The notes: generated by a model not told the origin, from the letters alone. 64,000 nucleotides of DNA from an uncultured Lachnospiraceae bacterium (GCA_910578175.1 CAJTPF010000016.1:1-64000), one strand, 5' to 3'. Positions 29,224 to 38,525 are shown, counted from the first letter of the stretch. Program-made: numbers and translations.

Positions 29224-30948
29224 TTATAATACTTCCACAAAAGCAAGTATTATCCCTACCAGACCTTCGCCGGCAATCATACCCGATGTAAATAATATTC
29301 CCCGTTCCACTCCTGATTTCTTAACTTTTTCCACGATCCGCCTGATGATCCCTCCAATCATGATACCCATGCTTAAATGAATCGGAAGATACATACCCAC
29401 TGCAAACGGGAGCGACTCTATTCCCATTAATTCTACGGCCACCGCAATGGCCACTCCCACCAGAATAAGATTCCACGGCAGGTTTCCCTCCATAACTCCC
29501 TCCACCACAAGTTTCATAAGCGTTGCCTGGGGCGCCGATAACTCTTCGGAACCATACCCCCATGCATTATTCAGCAGATACAGCACTCCGCTGATACTCA
29601 GCGAAGCTGCGATAACACCGATAATTTCTCCAATCTGCTGCTTCATCGGCGTAGCACCCAGAATATATCCGGTCTTCAAATCCTGGGACGTATCTCCGGC
29701 TATGGCTGAAATGATACAGATAATGGAACCTACGGCAATGGTTCCCGTCATTGCAGCTGCCGTACTCATACCTGACATTTTCATTGCGACCGCCGAGATG
29801 ATCAGTGTCGCAATGGTCATACCGGACACAGGATTATTGCTGCTTCCCACCAGTCCCACCATCCTGGAAGATACGGTGGCAAAAAAGAAACCGAAGATAA
29901 TGATCAGTACCGTGCCCAAAAGATTTACCGGAATATTCGGAGCCAGCCAGATAAACAGACTGATCACGGCCACCAGTATGATGATCCATTTCACAGGAAT
30001 GTTTCGTTCCTGACTTCCTCCTTCCGCCTGAAATTTTCTGTTGGCTCTGGAAAAAGAACCGGCAAACGCATTACAGAGCATCGGAAGAGACTTTATCAGA
30101 CTGATGATACCTGCGGCTGCTACCGCCCCGGCTCCGATATAACGGATATAATTGCTCCAGAGCTGATTCGAAGTCATGCTCCCGATCAATACATCTCCGG
30201 GAAATAATATAATATCATTGCCGAACATACTGATCACCGGCATCAAAGCCAGCCATGATATAATACCGCCTGCCAGCATATAGGAAGCAATACGGAATCC
30301 GCAGATATAGCCTACTGAAATCAGGGCCGGAAGAACATCCACACCGATACCGGCGCCTTTCAGCCTTTTAAATTCATAATGAATCTGACTTCCAAACAGC
30401 CGTATTCCATCCACGATAAATTTATAAATTCCAGCGATCAGCAGTCCGATAAATACCCAGGATGCCTCCGATTTCTTTTCCTCGCCTGCCGCCAGTACTT
30501 TTGCGCATGCGGTTCCTTCCGGATAAGGCAGCGTCATATGTTCTTTTACGATCAGTGCGTTTCGCAGCGGCACCATAAATAAAATGCCAAGGATACTGGC
30601 AGAAATACAGATCGCCGTTATCTCCATATAACCCGGAAAACCTGTTATCCCTTCCTCCGCCCACATAAAAAGTACCGGAAGGGTAAAAATAGCTCCTGCT
30701 GCCACGGATTCCCCCGCAGAACCTATGGTCTGAACCATATTGCTCTCCAGGATGGAATCCTTTCTCAGCAGAACACGGATGATTCCCATGGAAATCACGG
30801 CCGCAGGAATCGATGCGGAAACCGTCATTCCCACACGCAACCCCAGATATGCATTTGCCCCTCCAAACAGAACTGCCAGTAATACACCCAGTATAATCGA
30901 TGTAATGCTAAATTCCACTACAGACGTATCTCTCTTTTTTCCACTCAT
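29224..30948 (-). CDS. OPT family oligopeptide transporter
   Basis: A 574-residue polytopic membrane protein of the OPT superfamily with 14-16 hydrophobic segments. Family marks include GANAYLGLRVGMTVSASIPA near the N-terminus, the PYPEGTACAKVL motif and GDTSQDLKTGYILGATPMKQ. Members bring in small peptides or metal chelates with protons. The ATG has no unusual feature. It is followed by the PqqD-like gene, which hints that its substrate may be a peptide. Confidence 0.92.
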   Translation of the reverse strand: MSGKKRDTSVVEFSITSIILGVLLAVLFGGANAYLGLRVGMTVSASIPAAVISMGIIRVLLRKDSILESNMVQTIGSAGESVAAGAIFTLPVLFMWAEEGITGFPGYMEITAICISASILGILFMVPLRNALIVKEHMTLPYPEGTACAKVLAAGEEKKSEASWVFIGLLIAGIYKFIVDGIRLFGSQIHYEFKRLKGAGIGVDVLPALISVGYICGFRIASYMLAGGIISWLALMPVISMFGNDIILFPGDVLIGSMTSNQLWSNYIRYIGAGAVAAAGIISLIKSLPMLCNAFAGSFSRANRKFQAEGGSQERNIPVKWIIILVAVISLFIWLAPNIPVNLLGTVLIIIFGFFFATVSSRMVGLVGSSNNPVSGMTIATLIISAVAMKMSGMSTAAAMTGTIAVGSIICIISAIAGDTSQDLKTGYILGATPMKQQIGEIIGVIAASLSISGVLYLLNNAWGYGSEELSAPQATLMKLVVEGVMEGNLPWNLILVGVAIAVAVELMGIESLPFAVGMYLPIHLSMGIMIGGIIRRIVEKVKKSGVERGILFTSGMIAGEGLVGIILAFVEVL

Positions 30949-31002
30949 ATATGATGCTTCCCTTACAATTTATTTCATACTCCGGCCTCAAAACAGCAGA
31001 CA

Positions 31003-31359
31003 TTATCCCTGCATTTTGGATTTGAATATCAGTGCGGAAATAAAACCAAAGATCAGCGCACCCGAAATGCCTACCGCACTGGCTTTAAATCCTCCCATAA
31101 ACGTTCCCAGAAATCCGTTGGCATCCACCGCTTCTTTAACCCCTTTGATCAGTGTATTTCCAAATCCCAGCAACGGAATGCTTGCTCCGGCTCCGGCAAA
31201 ATCTATAAACGGCTGATAAAGTCCCACGGCTCCCAATACAGCCCCTATTACCACCAGTCCGGTCATGATCCTGCCCGGCATGAGTTTTGTTTTATCTATG
31301 AATATCTGCACGATTGCACAAATGATTCCTCCAACTATAAACGCCTTGATCAATGCCAT
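31003..31359 (-). CDS. spoVAE: Stage V sporulation protein AE
   Basis: A 118-residue membrane protein with four helices, including FAGAGASIPLLGFGNTLIKG, the glycine-rich loop shared with SpoVAC. Part of the channel that moves Ca-dipicolinate into the forespore. It starts 18 bp after the SpoVAD stop. Confidence 0.93.
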   Translation of the reverse strand: MALIKAFIVGGIICAIVQIFIDKTKLMPGRIMTGLVVIGAVLGAVGLYQPFIDFAGAGASIPLLGFGNTLIKGVKEAVDANGFLGTFMGGFKASAVGISGALIFGFISALIFKSKMQG

Positions 31360-31377
31360 TATACTACCTCCTCACTG

Positions 31378-32436
31378 TTATTTATTTGGATGTTCAATCA
31401 TGACGGCATGGGCGATGCCCGGTACATTCTGTCCTTCATTAAAGCTGGTAGGCGAAAGTAACGCGCCGGTAGGCACAAATAATACTTTCTTCCAGATACC
31501 TTTTTTAATGTTGTTCAAAATATGACCGCATAAGACCGTCGCCGAACATCCGCAGCCGCTGCCGCCGGCATGAGTATCCTGTTTTTCGGAATCAAAGATT
31601 TCTATTCCGCAATCCATATGATTATCAGTGATCTCTATTCCTTTCCTCTGGAGAAGATCGATCAGAATGGTTTGTCCCACATATCCCAGATCTCCGGTAA
31701 TGATCTTATCATACTCTCCCGGCTCATAACCAAAATCGATCAGATTCTGCTCAATAACATCGGCTGCCGCCGGCGCCATACATGCACCCATATTCTGGGA
31801 ATCTTTACAGCCATAATCCACGATCTTTCCGGTGGTGATCCCGGTGATCTTTCCTTTGATCATGTTTTTTTCCGATTTATTCGTGGCATTGCCGATGACA
31901 ACCGCACCGCAGCCGGTTACCGTCCATGTGGCCGAATAAGGTCTCTGGGTACTGTATTCCAGCGGAAACCGAAACGTCTTTTCCGCACTGGCATAATGAC
32001 TGGAAGCCATTGCGATGACGTTATTGGCATATCCTCCCGCTACGGTCATGGACGCCAGACTGATCGCCTCGCCCATGGTGGAACAGGCGCCGTACAGACC
32101 AAACAGCGGAATTTCAAATTTAAGAATACCAAAGGTGGTGGCGATCAGTTGCCCCATCAGGTCTCCCGCAAAAATATACCGGAAATCCGTTTTTTTGTAT
32201 CCCGATTTTTCCAACAGGACATCAATGGTTTTTTCCTGTAATGCAGATTCTGCTTCTTCCCATGTGTCACATCCGAATAAACTGTCTTCTTCAATATAGT
32301 CAAAGGTATCTTTCAGTGGTCCTTCTCCCTCTTTACTTCCGCATACACATGCACTTTCCAAAATATACGGCGGCGCGGCAAATTCAATGCTCTGCGCCCC
32401 CTTCATCTGTCTTACGCCTTTAATTATCTCAGACAT
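31378..32436 (-). CDS. spoVAD: Stage V sporulation protein AD
   Basis: A 352-residue soluble, dipicolinic-acid-binding protein of the thiolase/KAS fold on the outer face of the spore inner membrane. Marks are GACSTMGEAISLASMTVAGG, RPYSATWTVTGCGAVVIGN and HAGGSGCGCSATVLCG. The start at MSEIIKGVRQMK follows AGGAGG; the frame is open to 32496. Confidence 0.96.
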   Translation of the reverse strand: MSEIIKGVRQMKGAQSIEFAAPPYILESACVCGSKEGEGPLKDTFDYIEEDSLFGCDTWEEAESALQEKTIDVLLEKSGYKKTDFRYIFAGDLMGQLIATTFGILKFEIPLFGLYGACSTMGEAISLASMTVAGGYANNVIAMASSHYASAEKTFRFPLEYSTQRPYSATWTVTGCGAVVIGNATNKSEKNMIKGKITGITTGKIVDYGCKDSQNMGACMAPAAADVIEQNLIDFGYEPGEYDKIITGDLGYVGQTILIDLLQRKGIEITDNHMDCGIEIFDSEKQDTHAGGSGCGCSATVLCGHILNNIKKGIWKKVLFVPTGALLSPTSFNEGQNVPGIAHAVMIEHPNK

Positions 32437-32534
32437 ATCTGCCCTCCTATATTTAATCATCACACCGAAATTTCTGTTGCTCCCTAAAACTCCCAAAACA
32501 CCCGGCTATGATCCGGCCGGTTGCAAACGGTTAT

Positions 32535-33026
32535 TTACCACCAGCCAAACATCTGCCCTGCCCAGTATATAACTCCTAAGATCCAGCTGCTGAAAATACC
32601 GTATAAAATTACAGGTCCGGCTATTGTAAATATTTTACAACCCAGTCCCATCACAAAACCTTCTGCCTTAAATTCAATGGCGGAAGCCGCTACGGAATTG
32701 GCAAATCCCGTGATCGGTACCAATGCGCCGGCTCCGGCAAAGTTTCCTATCTTCGGATAAATATTTAATCCGGTCAGCAGCGCCGACAATGCGATCAGGA
32801 TCAAAAGCGTCATGCTGTCGGCCGCTTTTTCTTCCACTCCGTAATGTTTGATAACATCACCGATTCCCTGTCCCAGTGTACAGATCAGTCCGCCAACGAT
32901 GAATGCCCAAAGCATATTCTTCGACAAACTCGTGGTTTTGGTCACCTGTTTTACATAATCATTATATTCCTTTGCTCTTTCTTTTTTTGCTTCTTCTTTC
33001 TTTGATTCCTGCATAATGTTTTCCAT
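32535..33026 (-). CDS. spoVAC: Stage V sporulation protein AC
   Basis: A 163-residue membrane protein with four helices after a cytoplasmic lysine-rich head. FAGAGALVPITGFANSVAAS is the family loop. SpoVAC acts as a mechanosensitive channel of the SpoVA complex during DPA movement. It is 98 bp ahead of spoVAD. Confidence 0.95.
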   Translation of the reverse strand: MENIMQESKKEEAKKERAKEYNDYVKQVTKTTSLSKNMLWAFIVGGLICTLGQGIGDVIKHYGVEEKAADSMTLLILIALSALLTGLNIYPKIGNFAGAGALVPITGFANSVAASAIEFKAEGFVMGLGCKIFTIAGPVILYGIFSSWILGVIYWAGQMFGWW

Positions 33027-33092
33027 ATATCACCGTCCTGCCCGTGATATTGCCCTCCATTCTTTCTTTTTCATTTAAACCATTCTACGATT

Positions 33093-33524
33093 TCAGAAGA
33101 AAAAATACAAAATATTGCCTGCAAACTTTCCGATGGCCACTGCCAGTATTACCATCCATAAATAATGACTGATTTCCAGCCTTCGGAAAGAAATACTGCT
33201 GACATCCAGAGATTCTGCCAGAGACATAGCCAGACAGCCCACAAAAATCCCCATACAGATACCCATCACGGCTATCAGCGGTATCCATACAGCCGGTGTC
33301 ATGGCCTGAAGATTCATTCTTGGCTCATATATGACTACTGCATTTCCGATTATACTTCCGGCGATTATACAATTTTCGTAATGTACGATTTTTTTGCTGG
33401 TGCCCGTATGATATGCCAGCCGGGTAACCACGCCCACTGAAGTAAGCAGTGCGGCCACACCGCCGGCGACCAGTGTTCCTGCCGATATGCCAAGGATGAC
33501 CAGTAATATATATCTTAAAATCAT
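33093..33524 (-). CDS. spoVAB: Stage V sporulation protein AB
   Basis: A 143-residue protein with four to five membrane helices: ILGISAGTLVAGGVAALLTS at the N-terminus and VGVVTRLAYHTGTSK in the middle. It matches the size and profile of B. subtilis SpoVAB. Its start overlaps the spoVAA stop by 4 bp. Confidence 0.85.
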   Translation of the reverse strand: MILRYILLVILGISAGTLVAGGVAALLTSVGVVTRLAYHTGTSKKIVHYENCIIAGSIIGNAVVIYEPRMNLQAMTPAVWIPLIAVMGICMGIFVGCLAMSLAESLDVSSISFRRLEISHYLWMVILAVAIGKFAGNILYFFF

Positions 33525-33844
33525 TCCGATTCACCGCTTTCACTCTTTTCATATTCCGTTACATCCTGCTGGTATTGCCACATCTTTATCTGAAGCGGAG
33601 TTGGATCATCCTTAATCTTTTTATTTCCAAAGTGATTAAAGAAAACGATAATACCGGAAGAGATTCCCAACGCATAGGTGAATTCCAGTATTCCGTTTGA
33701 CTCTGCTCCTTCTCCCAAAACAATCTGATAGAGACGCTCAAACAGATCGGTGACCGCCACATCTTCATTAAAAGACATGATCGCGAATGCAGCGCCAAAC
33801 AAAACTATAAAAGATACGATCAGCACTTTTATCTTCTCAGACAA
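33521..33844 (-). CDS. spoVAA: Stage V sporulation protein AA-like, short form
   Basis: A 107-residue protein with two membrane helices (about 6-26 and 53-70) and the ending DDPTPLQIKMWQYQQDVTEY that identifies the C-terminal part of SpoVAA. B. subtilis SpoVAA has about 206 residues, so the N-terminal soluble domain is absent here. The start codon is TTG at 33842-33844, overlapping the stop of a 48-codon ORF. Coding for the missing half is not visible upstream. Confidence 0.75.
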   Translation of the reverse strand: MSEKIKVLIVSFIVLFGAAFAIMSFNEDVAVTDLFERLYQIVLGEGAESNGILEFTYALGISSGIIVFFNHFGNKKIKDDPTPLQIKMWQYQQDVTEYEKSESGESE

Positions 33845-33983
33845 AATAATTCATTCCCTTCTTTATTAAGGTTCCGTCTGTTATCGTCGGTGTGTCGGAA
33901 TTCATATTATATATGAAATATGCGCATACCAGAACGATACCAACGATCAAAAGAGCCAGCAGCCATTTACCCATTTTATTCAT
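33837..33983 (-). CDS. 48-residue membrane protein ahead of spoVAA
   Basis: Starts MNKMGKWLLALLIVGIVLVC, one membrane helix, then a short polar tail with NSDTPTITDGTLI. AAGGA lies 8 bp upstream of the ATG at 33981-33983. Its TGA (33837-33839) lies within the TTG-start region of spoVAA, so translation is coupled. It is probably the true first gene of the spoVA operon. Family not recognised; it could be a split-off N-terminal anchor for SpoVAA. Confidence 0.65.
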   Translation of the reverse strand: MNKMGKWLLALLIVGIVLVCAYFIYNMNSDTPTITDGTLIKKGMNYFV

Positions 33984-34100
33984 ATAATTGATCCTTTCTC
34001 CGTAATATTGTTGATCTATTAAAACCCTCGGTTATATTTTTTTCTTTTTTATCACTATTATTCATAAATTATAAAAATAAGATTTATTTGGAAACAATAA

Positions 34101-34167
34101 AAAAAGAACTGCTGCAGAGAAAACCGGCAGATTTTTCCGCCTGTTTCAATTGCAACAGTCTCTTTTT
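34101..34167 (-). terminator. Terminator after the chemoreceptor gene
   Basis: AAAAAAGAGACTGTTGCA pairs with TGCAGCAGTTCTTTTTT on the minus strand with one bulge, and an inner GGCGGA/TCTGCC stem closes the loop. It lies 13 bp past the stop at 34180 and runs into a T tract. Confidence 0.7.
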
Positions 34168-34179
34168 TATTAATATTTA

Positions 34180-36672
34180 TTACTGTTCTTCTGTTTTTTT
34201 CGTTTCATTTTCCAGATTCTCAGTCAGTGCATTTCCCACTTTGAACACGCTTACCGATTCATCCAGTTCCTGAGAGTTAGTCTGAAGCTGTTTCACGGCA
34301 GAATTCAGGATTTCCACTGCTTCTAACTGTTTCTCGGCATTTTTACTCAATTCGGTGGAAGCGGCTTCTGTCTCATTAGAAGTAGCCGAAATGCTTGCAA
34401 TGGCATCCATGGTATCATTCTTGGCTGTCTCAATACCGTTCATATTGGATGAAATGGTATCCAGATCCCTGGCAAGAGTACTTACATGTTTTCTGATATC
34501 TTCAAATACCTTAACCGTGGTGTTCAACGCTTCGGCCTGATAATTAACAATGTCATCCGCACGTTCTGCAGTTTCGATGGTCTTAGTCATCCTGTCCTGA
34601 ATCCGGATAATGATCTTGCCGATCTTTGTTCCGGCTTCTGCAGACTGCTCCGCCAGTTTTCTGATTTCATCAGAAACCACTGCAAAACCGCGTCCTGCCT
34701 CGCCTGCTCTGGCTGCCTCAATGGAAGCATTCAGAGATAACAGACTGGTTTCGTCTGCGATCTCGTTTATGGTTCCGATAATGGAGTTAATGGCTTTGGA
34801 TTCCTTTTCCAGTTCGCTGATATCACTAATGATAGCTTTCGTGATAGCCGTGGTATCCTGTACCCTTTCACCCAGTTCGGTTACGATCACCATTCCGTTG
34901 TCAACCGTATCCTGGGTCTTACCCGCTATGGTTTCAATCTCACTGGTTCTGTCATAAACCACGGATATCCGGTCTGCCAGATCGGACATCTGGTTCAGAC
35001 AGCTTTCAGTATCCTCCGACTGCTGGATCAGTCCTGCCTCGATATAACCGATGGCTTCCGTTATATCTTTGGTAGCCTTATATAAAACTTCAGAATTATC
35101 ACTTACCTGATTTGCAGAATCATTTACCTGGGTACTGACTCTCGTCATTTTAACGATCAGTGATTTAATGCTGGAAATCATATTACTGATATTACCGGAT
35201 AATATCCGGAATTCATCTTTCCGTTTCACTTCGATGGTTCCTGTCAGATCACCTTCGGATGTCTGTTTCATAACTGCGTTGACTTTATTTATTGTCTTGG
35301 CGATTCCCAGAGCCAGCACGGAACCGATAACAAATGCTATGATGCAGCATGCGATGATCGTCACAACGGTATAGTTCCGTATTTCATTTGCCTCCCGGAT
35401 GATAACGGTCTTCGGTACCAGTGCACATACGATTCCGTTTCCGGTTTCCACTTTATTATAGAGGAAAAGATATGACTGGCCTTTATAGTTGATATACTTA
35501 TAACCGCCCTCTTCCTCATCTACGATATTCTGGTAAAAACTCTGGGAGCTGAATTCAAAATCATCGCTTCCGCTTATGACTTCCCGTCCGTCAGAAGTAA
35601 TAAATCCTTTGATACTGTCCTCGCCTACCCTGGCATTATCAAGAATTTCCTGAATAAAAGAAGTCTTTACATCAATCACGATATATCCAACCTGCTTATT
35701 CCGGCTGTCCAGCAGTTTCCGGAACAGGGACAGCGTATAGTCTTTTTCCTCTATACCCAACACTTCGTCCAAAGCCGGATGCCTGCTGACCCAGCAGATG
35801 GAGGATTTGTTTTCTTCCATATATTTCTCGACATAGGCACCTGTTTCCGATTCGGCAAACGGCGTATAGGCATCGGTTCTCTTAACGATACCGGTATTGG
35901 TTATGACGTTGTTCTGATTCTTACTGAATGCCAGAATATCCAGAATATACTTATCCGCAACCGCTTCATTGACGATCGTGGTTCTGGATTCGATTTCATA
36001 ATCCGTACCGTATATTCCGCCAAAGTGGGAATTTATGGTATCATTAACCGCAAGTCTGGTAGATGACAGCTCAATATTTTCGAATCCGAGTTCAAAATAT
36101 TCTTTTAACATGTTAATACTGGTATATGTCAGTGATTCCGCATTCTTCTTCAGACCCTGTTCGGATTTACTGTATATTATGATTCCAACTACAATAAATA
36201 AACAAACCGGTAATAAAAATGCAGCAATCAGCTTTGACTGGATTCCCTGAAATTTCGCGGTTTTCTTTAATATTCCCTGGGCGCTTTTAGTTTTGCTGAC
36301 CGTCTTTGCCTTCTTCTGCCTTACCGGTCTTTCCTTTTTTACTTTTGGCTGTCTAACCGGTTTTTCTTTTTTCACTTTCGGTTCTTTCACCGGTTTTTCC
36401 TTTTTCACCTTTGGCTGTTTCACCGGTTTTTCTTTTTTCACTCTTGGTTCTTTCACCGGTTTTTCTTTTTTCACTCTCGGCTGTTTCACCGGCTTTTCTT
36501 TTTTCACTCCTGGTTCTTTTACCGGCTTTTCGTTGTTCATTTTTGATTCACTCATCTGTCGTTCCCCCGGCTCTTCTGCCGTTTTCTCCTCATATATGTC
36601 TTGTTTTAATCCTGTGGATTCCGTATCTTTTTCCCCTGCCCTGTCCAGCACTCCGTCACCATCAATATTCAT
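34180..36672 (-). CDS. Methyl-accepting chemotaxis protein with a long repeat-rich cytoplasmic N-terminus
   Basis: An 830-residue chemoreceptor. Residues 1-145 are cytoplasmic and very basic, with an 11-residue repeat. TM1 is about 147-168, followed by a Cache-type sensor (about 170-430, with VGYIVIDVKTSFIQEIL), TM2 (about 440-463), HAMP and a methyl-accepting signalling domain whose tip reads LLSLNASIEAARAGEAGRGF. It senses an extracellular ligand and controls CheA. A cytoplasmic N-terminal tail of this length is unusual for MCPs. It lies between sigF and the spoVA genes on the same strand and has its own terminator. Confidence 0.9.
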   Translation of the reverse strand: MNIDGDGVLDRAGEKDTESTGLKQDIYEEKTAEEPGERQMSESKMNNEKPVKEPGVKKEKPVKQPRVKKEKPVKEPRVKKEKPVKQPKVKKEKPVKEPKVKKEKPVRQPKVKKERPVRQKKAKTVSKTKSAQGILKKTAKFQGIQSKLIAAFLLPVCLFIVVGIIIYSKSEQGLKKNAESLTYTSINMLKEYFELGFENIELSSTRLAVNDTINSHFGGIYGTDYEIESRTTIVNEAVADKYILDILAFSKNQNNVITNTGIVKRTDAYTPFAESETGAYVEKYMEENKSSICWVSRHPALDEVLGIEEKDYTLSLFRKLLDSRNKQVGYIVIDVKTSFIQEILDNARVGEDSIKGFITSDGREVISGSDDFEFSSQSFYQNIVDEEEGGYKYINYKGQSYLFLYNKVETGNGIVCALVPKTVIIREANEIRNYTVVTIIACCIIAFVIGSVLALGIAKTINKVNAVMKQTSEGDLTGTIEVKRKDEFRILSGNISNMISSIKSLIVKMTRVSTQVNDSANQVSDNSEVLYKATKDITEAIGYIEAGLIQQSEDTESCLNQMSDLADRISVVYDRTSEIETIAGKTQDTVDNGMVIVTELGERVQDTTAITKAIISDISELEKESKAINSIIGTINEIADETSLLSLNASIEAARAGEAGRGFAVVSDEIRKLAEQSAEAGTKIGKIIIRIQDRMTKTIETAERADDIVNYQAEALNTTVKVFEDIRKHVSTLARDLDTISSNMNGIETAKNDTMDAIASISATSNETEAASTELSKNAEKQLEAVEILNSAVKQLQTNSQELDESVSVFKVGNALTENLENETKKTEEQ
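36316..36531. repeat. Tandem 33-bp repeat encoding EKPVKxPxVKK
   Basis: Six full 11-residue units and a partial seventh fill residues 48-119 of the chemoreceptor. Position 6 alternates Glu and Gln (EPG, QPR, EPR, QPK, EPK, QPK), which suggests growth by a 66-bp double unit. Copies differ at few bases, so recent slippage is likely. Confidence 0.9.
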
Positions 36673-36811
36673 TATGCCACACCTGCTTTCGTTTCACCTA
36701 ATGCATACCTATGGTTAATATTATACAATATCCCAGATATAAATGCCAATGTTTTCGTCATATTTTCATATTTTTTTGCAATTTTCGTCATTATATCCCA
36801 AAACTAGTTTA

Positions 36812-37537
36812 TTATGATATCATTTCTTTTCTCATCTTACAGAGCAGTTTCTTTTCCAGCCTGGATACCTGCACCTGACTGATGCCCAGCCGTTTTGCAA
36901 CCTCGGTCTGGGTTTTATTTTGAAAATATCGTAAATTCAGCAGATTTTTCTCATTCTCATCCAATCCGGAAATCACCTGTTCCAGCATCAGATTATTTAA
37001 AATTTTCTCCGTCTGTTCTTCTCCTGCTTTCTCATTGGATATCTTATCAATTAAATACACCTCGCTTCCGTCGCTCTGATAAACGGAGCGGTAAATGGAT
37101 TCCACTTCCGTCAGTGATTCCATGGCAACCACGATATCCTGTACCGGAATTTCCATCTTTAGGCTGATTTCTTCGATTGTAGGCTCTCTGCCAAGACTTT
37201 GGGCCATTTCCAGCGATGCGCGCCGGATCTTCCATGAATTTTCCTTCACCGAACGGGATACTTTGATCATACCGTCGTCTCTCATAAAACGTTTGATTTC
37301 TCCCATGATCAGCGGAACAGCATATGTAGAAAACTTCACTTCAAAAGCATTGTCAAATTTATCGATTGCCTTGATCAGCCCGATACAGCCGATCTGAAAC
37401 AGATCCTCCTGCTCATATCCCCTGTTTCCAAACCTGCGTACAATACTCCATATCAGTCCCATGTTTTCCTGCACCAGTCTGTCTCTGGCTTCCTTATCCC
37501 CTTTGTGTGCCAATTCAATCAGTGCAATGTTTTCCAT
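36812..37537 (-). CDS. sigF: Forespore sigma factor F
   Basis: A 241-residue sigma-70 family factor that directs early forespore transcription. Region 2 reads GLIWSIVRRFGNRGYEQEDL and FSTYAVPLIMGEIKRFMRDD; region 4 has GISQVQVSRLEKKLL. It follows spoIIAA and spoIIAB as in B. subtilis. SpoIIAB holds it inactive until SpoIIAA frees it. The next gene is a chemoreceptor, not spoVA, which differs from B. subtilis. Confidence 0.96.
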   Translation of the reverse strand: MENIALIELAHKGDKEARDRLVQENMGLIWSIVRRFGNRGYEQEDLFQIGCIGLIKAIDKFDNAFEVKFSTYAVPLIMGEIKRFMRDDGMIKVSRSVKENSWKIRRASLEMAQSLGREPTIEEISLKMEIPVQDIVVAMESLTEVESIYRSVYQSDGSEVYLIDKISNEKAGEEQTEKILNNLMLEQVISGLDENEKNLLNLRYFQNKTQTEVAKRLGISQVQVSRLEKKLLCKMRKEMIS

Positions 37538-37549
37538 AGGCCTACCCCT

Positions 37550-37981
37550 CTACATCGGACTGCCTATTATTTTTTTCATTATAACAGTGGTTCCCTTATT
37601 TTTTTCGGAAATGACTTCCAGACTGTCCATAAAGATTTCCATAAAAGAAAAGCCCATTCCCGAGCGCTCCTCTTCAGGTCTTGTTGTAAACAGAGGTTCT
37701 TTCGCCTGTTCGATATTTTCAATTCCGCACCCCTTGTCCTGTATCTTAATCTCAACTTCATTTCCGGTTATCCTGGTTTCAATAAATATGGTGCCTTCCC
37801 CGCCATCATATCCATGTATGACTGCATTGGTCACCGCTTCCGAGACTGCGGTCTTGATATCCTCGATCTCCTCCAGAACCGGATCCAGCCTTGTACAAAA
37901 AGCGGCCACAGCCACTCTGGCAAAAGACTCATTTTCCGAACAACTGTCAATTTCCAGATACATTCTGTTGGTCTTTGTCAT
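37550..37981 (-). CDS. spoIIAB: Anti-sigma F factor / kinase SpoIIAB
   Basis: A 143-residue GHKL-fold ATPase. The N box is KTAVSEAVTNAVIHGY, G1 is DKGCGI and G2 is GMGFSFME. It binds SigF and phosphorylates SpoIIAA. The start at MTKTNRMYLEID follows GGAGG; the frame is open to 38035, overlapping spoIIAA. Confidence 0.96.
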   Translation of the reverse strand: MTKTNRMYLEIDSCSENESFARVAVAAFCTRLDPVLEEIEDIKTAVSEAVTNAVIHGYDGGEGTIFIETRITGNEVEIKIQDKGCGIENIEQAKEPLFTTRPEEERSGMGFSFMEIFMDSLEVISEKNKGTTVIMKKIIGSPM

Positions 37982-38028
37982 ATCCACAACCTCCTTATTT
38001 TCAGCCTCCATGTGTTCTTTACATTTTG

Positions 38029-38409
38029 TCAGCATTCTTCCGCTCCCCTTTCATTTGAAATTGTTTCAACTGCAGAATCCATATCACTGTATTGCATGGT
38101 AATCTTGTTCAATCCGGAATATAACAATATCTTCTGAATACTGTTTCCGGCATTTATAATACCTATCTTCCCTCCGACTCCTTTGATCAGCTTGTACCTT
38201 CCCATGATCACACCGATACCCGAACTGTCCATAAATGCGGTTCCGGCAAAATCAAAGATAATATTATGTATGTTGCTCCTGTAGATGATATCATCTGCCT
38301 GTTCCCTGATAAAAGCGGAATTGTGATGATCCAGTTCCCCGTTTACATGAATCACTAAAATATCCTTATTAATTTCAAATTCTGAAATCCCTTCCTGTTT
38401 CCTTACCAT
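38029..38409 (-). CDS. spoIIAA: Anti-anti-sigma F factor SpoIIAA
   Basis: A 126-residue STAS-domain protein. The phosphorylated serine lies in FMDSSGIGVIMGRY (Ser62 or Ser63). Dephosphorylated SpoIIAA displaces SigF from SpoIIAB. It heads the three-gene operon. The short upstream gap (38410-38474) should carry its promoter, but no element is clear. Confidence 0.95.
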   Translation of the reverse strand: MVRKQEGISEFEINKDILVIHVNGELDHHNSAFIREQADDIIYRSNIHNIIFDFAGTAFMDSSGIGVIMGRYKLIKGVGGKIGIINAGNSIQKILLYSGLNKITMQYSDMDSAVETISNERGAEEC

Positions 38410-38474
38410 TACCTATCTCTCCTTTCTTTTTCCCTGAGGTCTGCAAATTTTGCTTTCCAGTGTTCCCTTATACA

Positions 38475-38502
38475 AAAAGATAACCGTGACCGGTTATCTT
38501 TT
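38475..38502 (-). terminator. Terminator after the TPR gene
   Basis: AAAAGATAACCG and CGGTTATCTTTT are perfect 12-bp arms (38475-38486 and 38491-38502) with a TGAC loop. The minus strand continues with TTTTTGTA. It closes the TPR gene and insulates the spoIIA operon. Confidence 0.85.
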
Positions 38503-38525
38503 CCTTCGTATCCAAAGTATCTTTT

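Noticed and set aside
36293..36718. Plus-strand ORF of 141 codons with Phe/Gly-rich repeats
   Set aside because: It is the antisense of the chemoreceptor repeat; the repeat period explains the open frame, and no ribosome site is present.
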